Notes: generated from the letters alone by a model not told the origin. A stretch of 59,478 bases of DNA from Deinococcus detaillensis (GCF_007280555.1 NZ_VKDB01000020.1:1-59478), one strand, 5' to 3'. Shown: positions 8,389-14,782, counted from the stretch's first letter. A program made the numbers and translations.

Positions 8389-8597
8389 CAGCGCTCCTGT
8401 TCCGACTGACGCGGCGGGCGGTGCGACTGCTTGCGCCACGCGGCGTCGTCGGGATCGTCACCGCAGCCGCCCTCGTTCACCCAGCGGTCTAGGGCAATCA
8501 CCCAAGGCGGGATAACCAGCGCGGGCGTGCCGGCCTGGAGCGTGCCGGCTTGGAGCGTGCCGGCTTGGAGCGTGGGCTGACTCACGGGCGTGTTCAT
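8388..8597 (-). CDS. Small hypothetical protein (69 aa) with TLQAG repeats
   Basis: Starts at ATG 8597 inside the ATGA junction with the DUF2171-like gene. Residues 8-22 are three copies of TLQAG, encoded by a 15-bp tandem repeat. After it comes VIPPWVIALDRWVNEGG and an acidic-to-basic tail (GDDPDDAAWRKQSHR). The second half looks like a small folded motif; the repeat looks like slippage expansion of a linker. No family recognised. Confidence 0.5.
   Translation of the reverse strand: MNTPVSQPTLQAGTLQAGTLQAGTPALVIPPWVIALDRWVNEGGCGDDPDDAAWRKQSHRPPRQSEQER
8527..8571. repeat. 15-bp tandem repeat, three units
   Basis: Three adjacent 15-bp units (8527-8541, 8542-8556, 8557-8571). The last two are identical and the first differs by one base. 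Because the unit length is a multiple of three, copy-number change would keep the 69-aa gene in frame and only lengthen its TLQAG linker. Confidence 0.85.
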
Positions 8598-8878
8598 TTG
8601 TCGGCTGGCCAAGCTTTCAGCTCTGCTTTGGTCAGCCAGCCCGCTTTGGCAGAGGAGGGAATTTTGGACAAGTAGACTTGGTGGCCCACCACGCCGCCGA
8701 CCCAGCTTCTGGGGATGTAGCGGCGTTTACCGCCTGGAGCGTCGCGGCGGCGCAGCTTGATGAAGTTCTTTTTCAGACCCGCGATCCGCCCGAGGTATAC
8801 GGCCTCGTCTCCGTCTCCAGCCTGCACAACCATTCCATTCTTGATTTGACCTGACTTGATGTGAATTGGAGAGTTCAT
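8594..8878 (-). CDS. DUF2171-like protein
   Basis: A 94-residue protein with the layout of DUF2171: an opening IKNGMVVQAGDGDEAVYLGRI (split at residues 12-31), the strand NFIKLRRRD, then RYIPRSWVGGVVGHQVYLS. This is a small barrel-like fold often found beside PRC-barrel, CBS and Usp stress genes; its function is unknown. The family call is from memory of the pattern, hence moderate confidence. The ATG at 8878 follows GGAGGTATCCT. It heads a chain of five genes linked by 1- to 4-bp overlaps. Confidence 0.7.
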   Translation of the reverse strand: MNSPIHIKSGQIKNGMVVQAGDGDEAVYLGRIAGLKKNFIKLRRRDAPGGKRRYIPRSWVGGVVGHQVYLSKIPSSAKAGWLTKAELKAWPADK

Positions 8879-8954
8879 AGGATACCTCCGAGGTTCATTT
8901 GAGAGTTTTCAGGTAGGCCTGCTTTGACGAGTCATTCAGCGCCGGGCTTGAAGT

Positions 8955-8985
8955 GACCGCAGGCGCGGCTCCGTAGAGCGCGGTC
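8955..8985 (-). terminator. Hairpin after the CBS gene
   Basis: GACCGC (8955-8960) pairs with GCGGTC (8980-8985), with an additional inner GGCTCC/AGAGC-type pairing. It begins two bases past the CBS protein stop. No T run follows, so it may only weaken read-through into the DUF2171-like gene. Confidence 0.4.
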
Positions 8986-8987
8986 AA

Positions 8988-9866
8988 TTAGGACTGGCGC
9001 TGAACAAGCTCAGGCTGCTCCTGCGCCGACTGGTCCAAAATGGCCTTGAGCATGTCGCTGATGGTGATGACGCCCAGCAGGTGCCCGCCCTCGCCCATCA
9101 CCGGCAAACCGTGAACGTCCGCCGAGAGCATGGCTTTCATGGCTTCCTCCATCGGGGCGCTGCTGCGGACTTGTGCGCCGGACGGTTTCATCAAGTCGGT
9201 GACTTTCAGCTGGCCCAGCATGAACTGATCAGACAGCACCGTGTCGCCGTGAGCCGAAGAAGCCCGCTCCACCGCCGCGAAAACGTCCTTTTCGTGTAGC
9301 ACGCCCACCAGCCTGCCGCCTTCCAGCACCGGCAGCACCCGGAGCTGCGAGATTTTGAGGCGGGCAGCTCCCTCCGACGCCAGCGCTCCGGCGTCCACGC
9401 TGACTGTGCTGGAGGTCATGTGATTGCCCACCCGCCCCCACGTCAGCGGCGCGGCTTGGGCAGCGGCCTTGAGCACGTCCGTCAGGGTCAGAATGCCGAC
9501 CAGCCCGCCGTCCTCATTGACCACCGGCACACCTCCGATGCGGCGCTCGACCATCATTTCGAGGGCCGCACCCAGGCGGCTGTGTTCCTCCACCGTCAGC
9601 ACCGGGGAACGCATAGCCTGACGCACCAGTAAGCTGCCCGCCCGCACGGCAAATTCCCAAGGTGTCAGGCCCTCGTGAATGGCGGGAAGGGCGCGGCGCA
9701 CCTCGCCGTCGGTGAGGATGCCGACGAGCTGGCCCTGATGAACAACCGGCAACCGCTCGACACGCATCGTCTGCATGGTCATGGCCGCTTTGGCCAGGTT
9801 GGCAGACGGCGAAAGGGTAAGTGGCCTGGGCGTCATGACCTCGCTGACGGGTCTGGAAGTGTTCAT
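8988..9866 (-). CDS. Four-CBS-domain protein
   Basis: A 292-residue soluble protein made only of CBS repeats. They begin near residues 7 (VSEVMTPRPLTL), 82 (VRQAMRSPVLTV), 148 (VGNHMTSSTVSV) and 222 (VTDLMKPSGAQV), each ending in a G-(I/V)-L/I-T turn. CBS pairs bind adenosine nucleotides and sense energy charge; the mycobacterial hypoxia protein Hrp1 (Rv2626c) is a two-CBS relative. There is no ribosome binding site before the ATG, and an xAxxCT hexamer lies six bases upstream, so the transcript is probably leaderless. Its promoter carries the GTAAYG repeat described at 9873-9904. Confidence 0.92.
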   Translation of the reverse strand: MNTSRPVSEVMTPRPLTLSPSANLAKAAMTMQTMRVERLPVVHQGQLVGILTDGEVRRALPAIHEGLTPWEFAVRAGSLLVRQAMRSPVLTVEEHSRLGAALEMMVERRIGGVPVVNEDGGLVGILTLTDVLKAAAQAAPLTWGRVGNHMTSSTVSVDAGALASEGAARLKISQLRVLPVLEGGRLVGVLHEKDVFAAVERASSAHGDTVLSDQFMLGQLKVTDLMKPSGAQVRSSAPMEEAMKAMLSADVHGLPVMGEGGHLLGVITISDMLKAILDQSAQEQPELVQRQS

Positions 9867-9872
9867 GCGCTG

Positions 9873-9904
9873 AGTGTGGCAGCGGGGCGTTACCAGAGCA
9901 TTAC
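9873..9904 (-). promoter_or_regulatory. GTAAYG direct-repeat promoter of the CBS gene
   Basis: Read on the minus strand: GTAATG, 5 nt, GTAACG, 9 nt, then CACACT followed by CA. The hexamer ends six bases before the ATG, which predicts transcription starting at or near the start codon. The same arrangement occurs at 10486-10517 and 14379-14410 with identical spacings. SARP/BTAD activators bind heptamer direct repeats with 11-bp period about 8 bp before the -10 element, so the divergent BTAD gene is the natural candidate regulator (inference). Confidence 0.6.
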
Positions 9905-9961
9905 CTGTCGAGTGCTGGGCTGTGGTGGAGTGGGGGCCAGCAGCGGGTCAACGCCTCCCGG

Positions 9962-10447
9962 CTAGCGCTGACCCAGTTCGCGCCAGCGGTCTAGGGGTTC
10001 GCCGAGGGGTCCAGGCCGCGTGGTGGCCAGCGGAATGACCTGCACCGGAACGCTGGCTCCCAGCAGCACGCCGCAGGTCACGCGGCCCAGCCGCAGCCGC
10101 CGGGGATCATGGCCGCTGTGCAGGCCCAACATCACCAACTGACTGCCCCGCGCCTGTGAGGCGGCCAAGATGCTCTCACTCACTTCTTCCTCGGCCGCCA
10201 GCACCATCAGGCACACCGGAGGACGGCGGTACCAACGGGCGATTTGGGTCAGCCGCGACTCGGCCAGCTCCGCATCTTCGCCCGGGAGCAGCACGTGCAG
10301 CAGCGTGACCTGACCGCCAGACGCCCGCGTCAGGTGAGCGCCGAACGCCGCCGCCCGCAGGCTGCACGGCCCAAAGTCCACCGGCACCACCACCTGGCTG
10401 ATCCTTTCTAAGCGCGGCGGAGAACGGTAGGGCAAGAATTCATCCAT
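9962..10447 (-). CDS. Universal stress protein, divergent member
   Basis: A 161-residue Usp-fold protein. The first strand and loop are ISQVVVPVDFGPCSLRAA (residues 16-33) and the late strand is QLVMLGLHSGHDPRRL (about 109-124). The usual nucleotide motif G-2x-G-9x-G-(S/T) is degenerate here (GLHSG spacing is wrong and the final G-S/T is lost), so ATP binding is doubtful. The proline-rich C-terminal tail is extra to the fold. It is first in the leftward stress cluster and has a GTAAYG-repeat promoter 54 bases upstream. The ATG is preceded by GGAGG. Confidence 0.8.
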   Translation of the reverse strand: MDEFLPYRSPPRLERISQVVVPVDFGPCSLRAAAFGAHLTRASGGQVTLLHVLLPGEDAELAESRLTQIARWYRRPPVCLMVLAAEEEVSESILAASQARGSQLVMLGLHSGHDPRRLRLGRVTCGVLLGASVPVQVIPLATTRPGPLGEPLDRWRELGQR

Positions 10448-10475
10448 CGTTGACCTCCACCATCTGTGACCTCCA
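10444..10475. repeat. 16-bp tandem duplication of the ribosome binding region
   Basis: Two adjacent 16-bp units (10444-10459 and 10460-10475) differ at three positions. Each carries GGAGG and an ATG on the minus strand. The upstream copy opens a seven-codon frame (MVEVNDG) whose stop overlaps the true start of the Usp gene. It may be a leader peptide, or only a duplication scar. Confidence 0.6.
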
Positions 10476-10485
10476 CGCCCTGCTG

Positions 10486-10517
10486 AGCCTCGCCCTAGCG
10501 CGTTACTCAGGCATTAC
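10486..10517 (-). promoter_or_regulatory. GTAAYG direct-repeat promoter of the Usp gene
   Basis: Minus strand: GTAATG, 5 nt, GTAACG, 9 nt, GAGGCT followed by CA. Spacings equal those of the promoters at 9873-9904 and 14379-14410. Transcription would start near 10479, giving a leader of about 30 nt that includes both ribosome binding sites of the duplicated region. Confidence 0.6.
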
Positions 10518-10611
10518 ACCTTAAGCTGACCTTCACCCACCTGAAGGCCGAGCCGAGACCGACTCAAGGCTAAAAAGAGTACGATGGCTTACCAACCGGA
10601 TGAAAACGGTG

Positions 10612-10638
10612 GTTGTCAACCCGCATCCGGGTCACAAC
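10612..10638. promoter_or_regulatory. Inverted repeat upstream of the BTAD regulator
   Basis: GTTGT and ACCCG on the left pair with CGGGT and ACAAC on the right around a short centre. It lies 44 bases before the regulator start codon. It could be an operator for that gene or a hairpin in its leader; nothing decides between these. Confidence 0.35.
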
Positions 10639-10681
10639 GCACAGGCACACGCAGGGTCAAGTGTGCCAGAGGAGGAGGCGT

Positions 10682-11602
10682 ATGATCACCCTCCACATTC
10701 AGACCCTAGGCCAGACCCGCATGACCCGTGGCGGCACTGAACTCAAGTGGAGCGCCCAGAGCGCCCGCGAACTGCTGCTGTATCTGCTTTCCTTTCCGGA
10801 AGGCCGCACCCGCAGCCAAGTTTTCGAGGACTTGTGGCAACAGGACGTAGACGCCGCCAGCAACAACCGCTTCCGCGTCACCCTGCACCGCCTACGCACC
10901 TGCTTGGAGATGCCGCAGGCGGTATCCGAGGAACATGGCCGTTACCGACTTGCCCCGGAGGTGTGGCACGGCTCGGACGTGTACGCTTTTTATCAAGCGC
11001 TCGGTCAGGCGGAAATGGGAACGGCCGCGCAGCGCCGGGAAGCCTTGCAGCAGGCCATCAACCTTTACAGCGGCGATTATCTGGCCGAGGAGGGAGAGGA
11101 GTGGGTCATCAAGGCGCGGGGCGAGCATCAGGCCGCTTACGTGCAGGCCAATCTCGAACTCAGCTTGCTGCACTGCGACGAACATGCCTGCGACCTGTCG
11201 GTTCTGGCGATGGTTCGCGCCCTGAGAGCCGATCCCTACGTGGGTGAGCAGTACCACCAGCGGCTGATGACTTGCCTGTCGGTAGTAGAGAACAAGTACC
11301 AGTCGATAGACCATTACCGCCGGTTTTTGAAGTTTCTGCGTGAGGAAGTCAACGACTTGCCGATGCCCGAGACTTTACAACTGGCCGAGCGGATCAAAGC
11401 TGGAGAGCGCATCTGCCAGCACGACGACGGAGCCGTGCTGGCAATGCCGCAGGTTCGTCACTGCCCGCTGGCCTCCGACGGGCAGTGTCCCGGCACTTTG
11501 CAGGCACTGATAGAGCTGGAGACGTGGCCTACACCGCCTACAGGCACTACCACAGCCGCAACGTTTACCACAAACGCAGCCCCGGCACCGGGTGCGGATT
11601 GA
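10682..11602 (+). CDS. BTAD (SARP-like) transcriptional regulator
   Basis: A 306-residue protein with an N-terminal OmpR-type winged helix (residues about 20-90: SAQSARELLLYLL, SQVFEDLWQQ, NNRFRVTLHRLR) followed by a bacterial transcriptional activator domain of TPR-like helices (about 97-245). This is the SARP core without ATPase or sensor domains. The last 60 residues are low-complexity, Thr/Pro/Ala-rich. The ATG at 10682 has GGAGGAGG upstream. It is divergent from the stress cluster and convergent with the ba3 oxidase, overlapping the 3' end of cbaA by 38 bp. Three nearby promoters have SARP-spaced direct repeats, so it is the likely activator of the island (inference). Confidence 0.88.
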   Translation: MITLHIQTLGQTRMTRGGTELKWSAQSARELLLYLLSFPEGRTRSQVFEDLWQQDVDAASNNRFRVTLHRLRTCLEMPQAVSEEHGRYRLAPEVWHGSDVYAFYQALGQAEMGTAAQRREALQQAINLYSGDYLAEEGEEWVIKARGEHQAAYVQANLELSLLHCDEHACDLSVLAMVRALRADPYVGEQYHQRLMTCLSVVENKYQSIDHYRRFLKFLREEVNDLPMPETLQLAERIKAGERICQHDDGAVLAMPQVRHCPLASDGQCPGTLQALIELETWPTPPTGTTTAATFTTNAAPAPGAD

Positions 11603-13298
11603 GCAGCAAGCTGATAAAGGTGGGCAGGTACATCACCATCACCAGCGCCAGTGCCAGCGCGAAGAACACCCACAGCCGCTCCAGCACCCGCACCGCGCCC
11701 GCGATTTTGGGCGAGCCGCCGTTGCCTGCCAGGGCCTCAACTTCGGCCAGCGACTGACTGAACGGAATCGGCACCTCGGCCTGTGCACTGACGCGGGTGC
11801 GGCCCAGCAGGGTGCGGAAGATCACCGTGAAGTACAGCACGGCGGCCACTGCCAGCACCATGCCGCTGATACCGGTCAGCGCCAACGGCACTTGAGCGCG
11901 GCTGATCATCTCGCTCAGGCCGGTGGCTCCCGCGAAATAGGTGCGGCGCGGAATGCCGATGAGGCCTTCCCAGTGCATGCCGACGGCGAAGATGATCATG
12001 CCCCAAAACCACAGCCAAGCTGACCAGAGGGCCATTTTGACGCTTGCCAGCGGCTTGCGGGTCAGGTGCGGCAGCAGCCAGAAGCTGATCGCGAAAAAGG
12101 TCAAAGTCGTGGCGGTGCCCACCGTGATGTGAAAGTGACCGGGAATCCAGGCAGTGTTGTGAACGGCGGTGTCCAGAGCCAAACTGGCGTTCACGATGCC
12201 GCCCGCGCCGCCGGGAATAAAGGAGATCATGGCCAGCACCTGTGCCGTGAACACCGGGTCTTTCCAGGGCAGGCGGCGCGTCCAGCCAAAGTAGCCGCCG
12301 CCGCCACGGGCCTGTGCGGCCAGTTCCAGCGACGCGCCCACACTGAAAGCGGTCAGCATTGAGGGCACCACCACCAAAAAGGTCAGCAGCATCTGCACCG
12401 TCTTCCAGCCGATCGACAGTCCGGTATCGGAATACTGGTGGTGCAGGCCCACCGGGGTGGAGAGCAGCAAGAACAGCACGAACGAAAGCCGCGCCATGCT
12501 GTCCGAGGCGATCACGCCGCCGGCTTGGCGCGGCAGCAGCGCGTACCACGAAATGTAAGCGGGCAGCACCCAGAAATACACGATGGCGTGTCCGGTGTAC
12601 CAAAACAGGGTGCGGGCCAGCAGCGGATCGACGCCCTTGGTCCAGCCCAGCGACCAGGGAATCAAAAAGACGACGACCTCGACCACCAAGCCCAGCGAAG
12701 CGATTACCCACATCATCCAGGTCGCCACGCTCATGTAAGCGGCCAGGGGAGTGATTTCGCCGGGGTGTGAGCGCTTCCAGCCGGTCCAGATGACGATCAC
12801 CTGCGCGGCGATAATCAAGCTGCCGACCACCAGCAAGGCCGCCCCGATGTAAAAGAGTGGGCTGCCCTGAAGCGGCGGGTAAAAAGTGTAGAGCAGCGTG
12901 GCGTTGTTGCCCAACACTGCCCAGGCGGCCATCAGCACGCCTATAGTCATTGTCCAGTAAGCGGCCCAGGCCACCACCAGATTCGGGCGCACCCCCAGGG
13001 CGCGGCAAGGCAAGTAGAGCAGCAGCCCGCTGATGAAGTAGGTGGTAAACACCAGCGCGTTGAGAACGCCGTGCAGCGACAGGCCCTGGTAATAAGACTT
13101 GAGAAAGGGCAGGTACTGATACACGTCGATGTTGGCGTAGTTGAGCGCTTGCAGCGGGCCAATGGCGACGCCGATCAGCAGCATCAGCAGGCCGGTCACC
13201 AGAAAATAAAGCGTGACCTTTTTTTCAGGGTGGCCGAGGTAGACCTGCTCGGTTGGTAAGGCAGGCGCGGAGACGGTTGGGGGCGGGGCAGTGGTCAC
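11565..13298 (-). CDS. cbaA: ba3-type cytochrome c oxidase subunit I
   Basis: A 577-residue haem-copper oxidase subunit of the B (ba3) family, which reduces O2 to water and pumps protons in the cytoplasmic membrane. All ligands are present: H76 and H388 for the low-spin haem region, H237 with Y241 (cross-linked pair), H286 and H287 for CuB, and H390 for the high-spin haem. Each is four residues beyond the Thermus ba3 numbering as I recall it. About 13 membrane helices. The start is GTG 13298 in a GTGA overlap with subunit II; an upstream ATG lies inside subunit II and is rejected. ba3 oxidases have high oxygen affinity, which suits a low-oxygen island. Confidence 0.96.
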   Translation of the reverse strand: MTTAPPPTVSAPALPTEQVYLGHPEKKVTLYFLVTGLLMLLIGVAIGPLQALNYANIDVYQYLPFLKSYYQGLSLHGVLNALVFTTYFISGLLLYLPCRALGVRPNLVVAWAAYWTMTIGVLMAAWAVLGNNATLLYTFYPPLQGSPLFYIGAALLVVGSLIIAAQVIVIWTGWKRSHPGEITPLAAYMSVATWMMWVIASLGLVVEVVVFLIPWSLGWTKGVDPLLARTLFWYTGHAIVYFWVLPAYISWYALLPRQAGGVIASDSMARLSFVLFLLLSTPVGLHHQYSDTGLSIGWKTVQMLLTFLVVVPSMLTAFSVGASLELAAQARGGGGYFGWTRRLPWKDPVFTAQVLAMISFIPGGAGGIVNASLALDTAVHNTAWIPGHFHITVGTATTLTFFAISFWLLPHLTRKPLASVKMALWSAWLWFWGMIIFAVGMHWEGLIGIPRRTYFAGATGLSEMISRAQVPLALTGISGMVLAVAAVLYFTVIFRTLLGRTRVSAQAEVPIPFSQSLAEVEALAGNGGSPKIAGAVRVLERLWVFFALALALVMVMYLPTFISLLLNPHPVPGLRLW

Positions 13299-13786
13299 TT
13301 GGGAGCCTCCACGATCAAGGTAAAGCTCATGGTTTGGTGCCCGCTGCCGCAGTACTCGTTGCACTGGCTCACGAAGGTGCCGGGGGACTTGAAGGTGCGC
13401 GTGAAGGTGGCGACGTGGCCGGGAATCAGCTCGGCGTTGACATTGCCCTGACCCAGCATCAAGCCGTGAATGACGTCAGCGGCGATGAAATGCAGCGTAA
13501 CGGGCGTGTTGGCCGGCACCCGCAGCACGCTGGGCTGAAACTGAAAAGCCCGCGCCACCATGTAGGCGTTCACCGATCCGTCAGGGGACACCTTCAGGCC
13601 CGGCGCGGCGAACTCAGTCTGCGAGAGTTGGGTGGGATTGATATAGCGGGCGGGCGAGCCGAACATTCCCGGCACCGTCTCGGTGATCATGCTGGCGATG
13701 ACGCCGGCGAACATCAGCAAGACCATGACGACGGCCACCACCAGCCAGCCGAGCTCGTAGCGCTCGATGGTGTGATGATCGAGCAT
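13295..13786 (-). CDS. cbaB: ba3-type cytochrome c oxidase subunit II (CuA)
   Basis: A 163-residue protein with a single N-terminal membrane anchor (LVVAVVMVLLMFAGVIASMI, residues 15-34) and an outer cupredoxin domain. The CuA ligands are H107, C142, C146, H150 and M153 in CNEYCGSGHQTM, at a constant offset of -7 from the Thermus subunit as I recall it. It accepts electrons from cytochrome c and passes them to subunit I. The start at 13786 follows GGAG; a longer frame to 13828 overlaps the small upstream gene. It is coupled to cbaA by GTGA. Confidence 0.95.
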   Translation of the reverse strand: MLDHHTIERYELGWLVVAVVMVLLMFAGVIASMITETVPGMFGSPARYINPTQLSQTEFAAPGLKVSPDGSVNAYMVARAFQFQPSVLRVPANTPVTLHFIAADVIHGLMLGQGNVNAELIPGHVATFTRTFKSPGTFVSQCNEYCGSGHQTMSFTLIVEAPK

Positions 13787-13788
13787 CT

Positions 13789-13896
13789 TTAGCTCCGGCC
13801 CTGCACGACGCCCAGCACCAGCATCCACAAAATCATGGTCGTGGCGAAGACCAGGCCCACCACCAGCAAAGTGCCTTTGGGTGTTTTCTCGTTCAT
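13789..13896 (-). CDS. cbaD: ba3 oxidase subunit IIa (35 aa)
   Basis: A 35-residue protein reading MNEKTPKGTLLVVGLV then a hydrophobic stretch to VVQGRS, i.e. a basic N-terminus and one membrane helix (about 10-31). The Thermus ba3 oxidase has a 34-residue subunit IIa of the same plan (MEEKPKGAL start), and the order cbaD-cbaB-cbaA is the same. AGGAG sits eight bases before the ATG, and the stop is followed after two bases by the cbaB start. It is easily missed by length cut-offs. Confidence 0.85.
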   Translation of the reverse strand: MNEKTPKGTLLVVGLVFATTMILWMLVLGVVQGRS

Positions 13897-13927
13897 TTCA
13901 AGTCTCCTGTTGGACTTTGTGCTCTGC

Positions 13928-14323
13928 TCACAGGCCGCGCACGAAGGCGTAGAGATCGGCCATCTGGGCTTCGCTGGGCGGCTGACCGTCTAGGCCAGCG
14001 GTTCTGAAGTGCGGCATCATGGCGCTCAGGATTCGTCCGCCGGGCGCGTGGCCGTCCAGCACGGCGGCGTCAAATTCGGCGGCGCTCCAGGGCTTGACCA
14101 GACCCGCCAGCTTGGGGCCGATGCCGCCCCCGCCCGCTACGCCGTGACAGCCCGCGCAGTTGCCGGCGAACAGGGCCGTACCGCCAGTGCCCGCCGGAGC
14201 CGCCGTTGCCACGGCGGCGGATTCCTGAATGCCGGAAAGTTGGGTGCCCGCGTAATACGACAGACCCAGCACCGCGAAAAAAAGGGTCAGCAAACCCGGA
14301 AGAACGATCTGCCCGGCTCTCAA
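13928..14323 (-). CDS. Membrane-anchored class I cytochrome c
   Basis: A 131-residue protein with an uncleaved N-terminal anchor (IVLPGLLTLFFAVLGLSYYAG, split at residues 6-26), a short linker and one haem domain. CAGCH is the haem c attachment site, and MMPHF near the end supplies the probable methionine ligand. It would face the outside and is the likely electron donor to the CuA site of the oxidase encoded next. The start is uncertain: TTG 14323 overlaps the stop of a 12-codon leader with a strong AGGAGG site. An upstream TTG at 14389 in the same frame is also open, and a one-base deletion joining leader and gene is possible. Confidence 0.8.
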   Translation of the reverse strand: MRAGQIVLPGLLTLFFAVLGLSYYAGTQLSGIQESAAVATAAPAGTGGTALFAGNCAGCHGVAGGGGIGPKLAGLVKPWSAAEFDAAVLDGHAPGGRILSAMMPHFRTAGLDGQPPSEAQMADLYAFVRGL

Positions 14324-14358
14324 GCGTGCCGCCGGAAGATGAATGACGATGCTTGCAT
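14320..14358 (-). CDS. Putative 12-codon leader peptide of the cytochrome c gene
   Basis: ATG at 14358 stands seven bases after AGGAGG, the best ribosome binding site in the region, but the frame (MQASSFIFRRHA) ends after 12 codons. Its TGA overlaps the TTG of the cytochrome c frame (TTGA), an arrangement that allows re-initiation. If a single base were missing at this point, the peptide would instead be the true N-terminus of the cytochrome (basic, then hydrophobic). Confidence 0.4.
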   Translation of the reverse strand: MQASSFIFRRHA

Positions 14359-14378
14359 AAAGTGTCCTCCTGACCTTG

Positions 14379-14410
14379 AGCCTGCACAAAAAGCATTACC
14401 AAGCCGTTAC
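14379..14410 (-). promoter_or_regulatory. GTAAYG direct-repeat promoter of the oxidase operon
   Basis: Minus strand: GTAACG, 5 nt, GTAATG, 9 nt, CAGGCT followed by CA. The order of the C and T variants is swapped compared with the other two sites, but every spacing is the same. The seven bases AGGCTCA are shared with the Usp promoter at the same distance. Transcription would begin near 14372, just before the AGGAGG site. Confidence 0.6.
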
Positions 14411-14782
14411 GGCAACTTTTCGGCTTGGGCAATGCAAACTGACGCCGCGAATGGACATCCCCCAAGGACGCCACTTCAGTCTCAAGTGATGGGCACTGAT
14501 TCGGTTCGGTAAACACCGCGCCACACTCAACCGACCCATCACAAGGCTGGAATGAAAGCATGCTGTTCGCTCTGATATTTACTAAATCGTCTTCTAATAT
14601 TCTATTTATAACGTAATCATTGATGTTGTTTAGTATCGCTTGCACCATTCAGACTCTGGTGTTATAGTCCTGTAGAACACTTTAACCAGTGTTGTGCGTC
14701 TGCTCATCTGTTGGTGCCTTGACAAAAGAGTCGTAGAAGTGCTTTCCGCTGCCTGGCAGCCGAACAATCCAGAGGAGATCCA
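14411..14782 (+). promoter_or_regulatory. Intergenic region with the peptide-operon promoter
   Basis: A gene-free stretch between divergent transcripts. A good sigma-70 type promoter faces right: TTGCAC (14640-14645), 17-nt spacer, TATAGT (14663-14668), about 115 nt before the transporter gene. The 14560-14640 part is AT-rich (ATATTTACTAAATCG, TATTCTATTTATAACG) and may bind a regulator or act as an UP element. A weak pairing of TGATGGG near 14488 with CCCATCA near 14534 is the only other structure noticed. Confidence 0.6.

Noticed and set aside
8527..8571. Short tandem repeat considered as a CRISPR array
   Set aside because: The units are contiguous without spacers and lie inside a coding frame.
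8879..9904. Search for a fourth GTAAYG repeat before the DUF2171-like, xfp and DoxX/Usp genes
   Set aside because: No pair of GTAAYG hexamers with 11-bp spacing was found in those gaps, so membership of those genes in the proposed regulon rests only on read-through or proximity.
11737..13008. 423-codon frame overlapping cbaA on the same strand in another phase
   Set aside because: The cbaA frame holds all haem and copper ligands; this frame is arginine/glycine-rich, typical of a shifted reading of high-GC DNA.
13299..13364. Upstream ATG for cbaA
   Set aside because: It lies deep inside cbaB; the GTG in the 4-bp overlap has a ribosome binding site and gives the normal N-terminus.
14488..14540. 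Possible terminator or operator from TGATGGG and CCCATCA
   Set aside because: The arms are far apart and the interior pairs poorly, so chance is likely.
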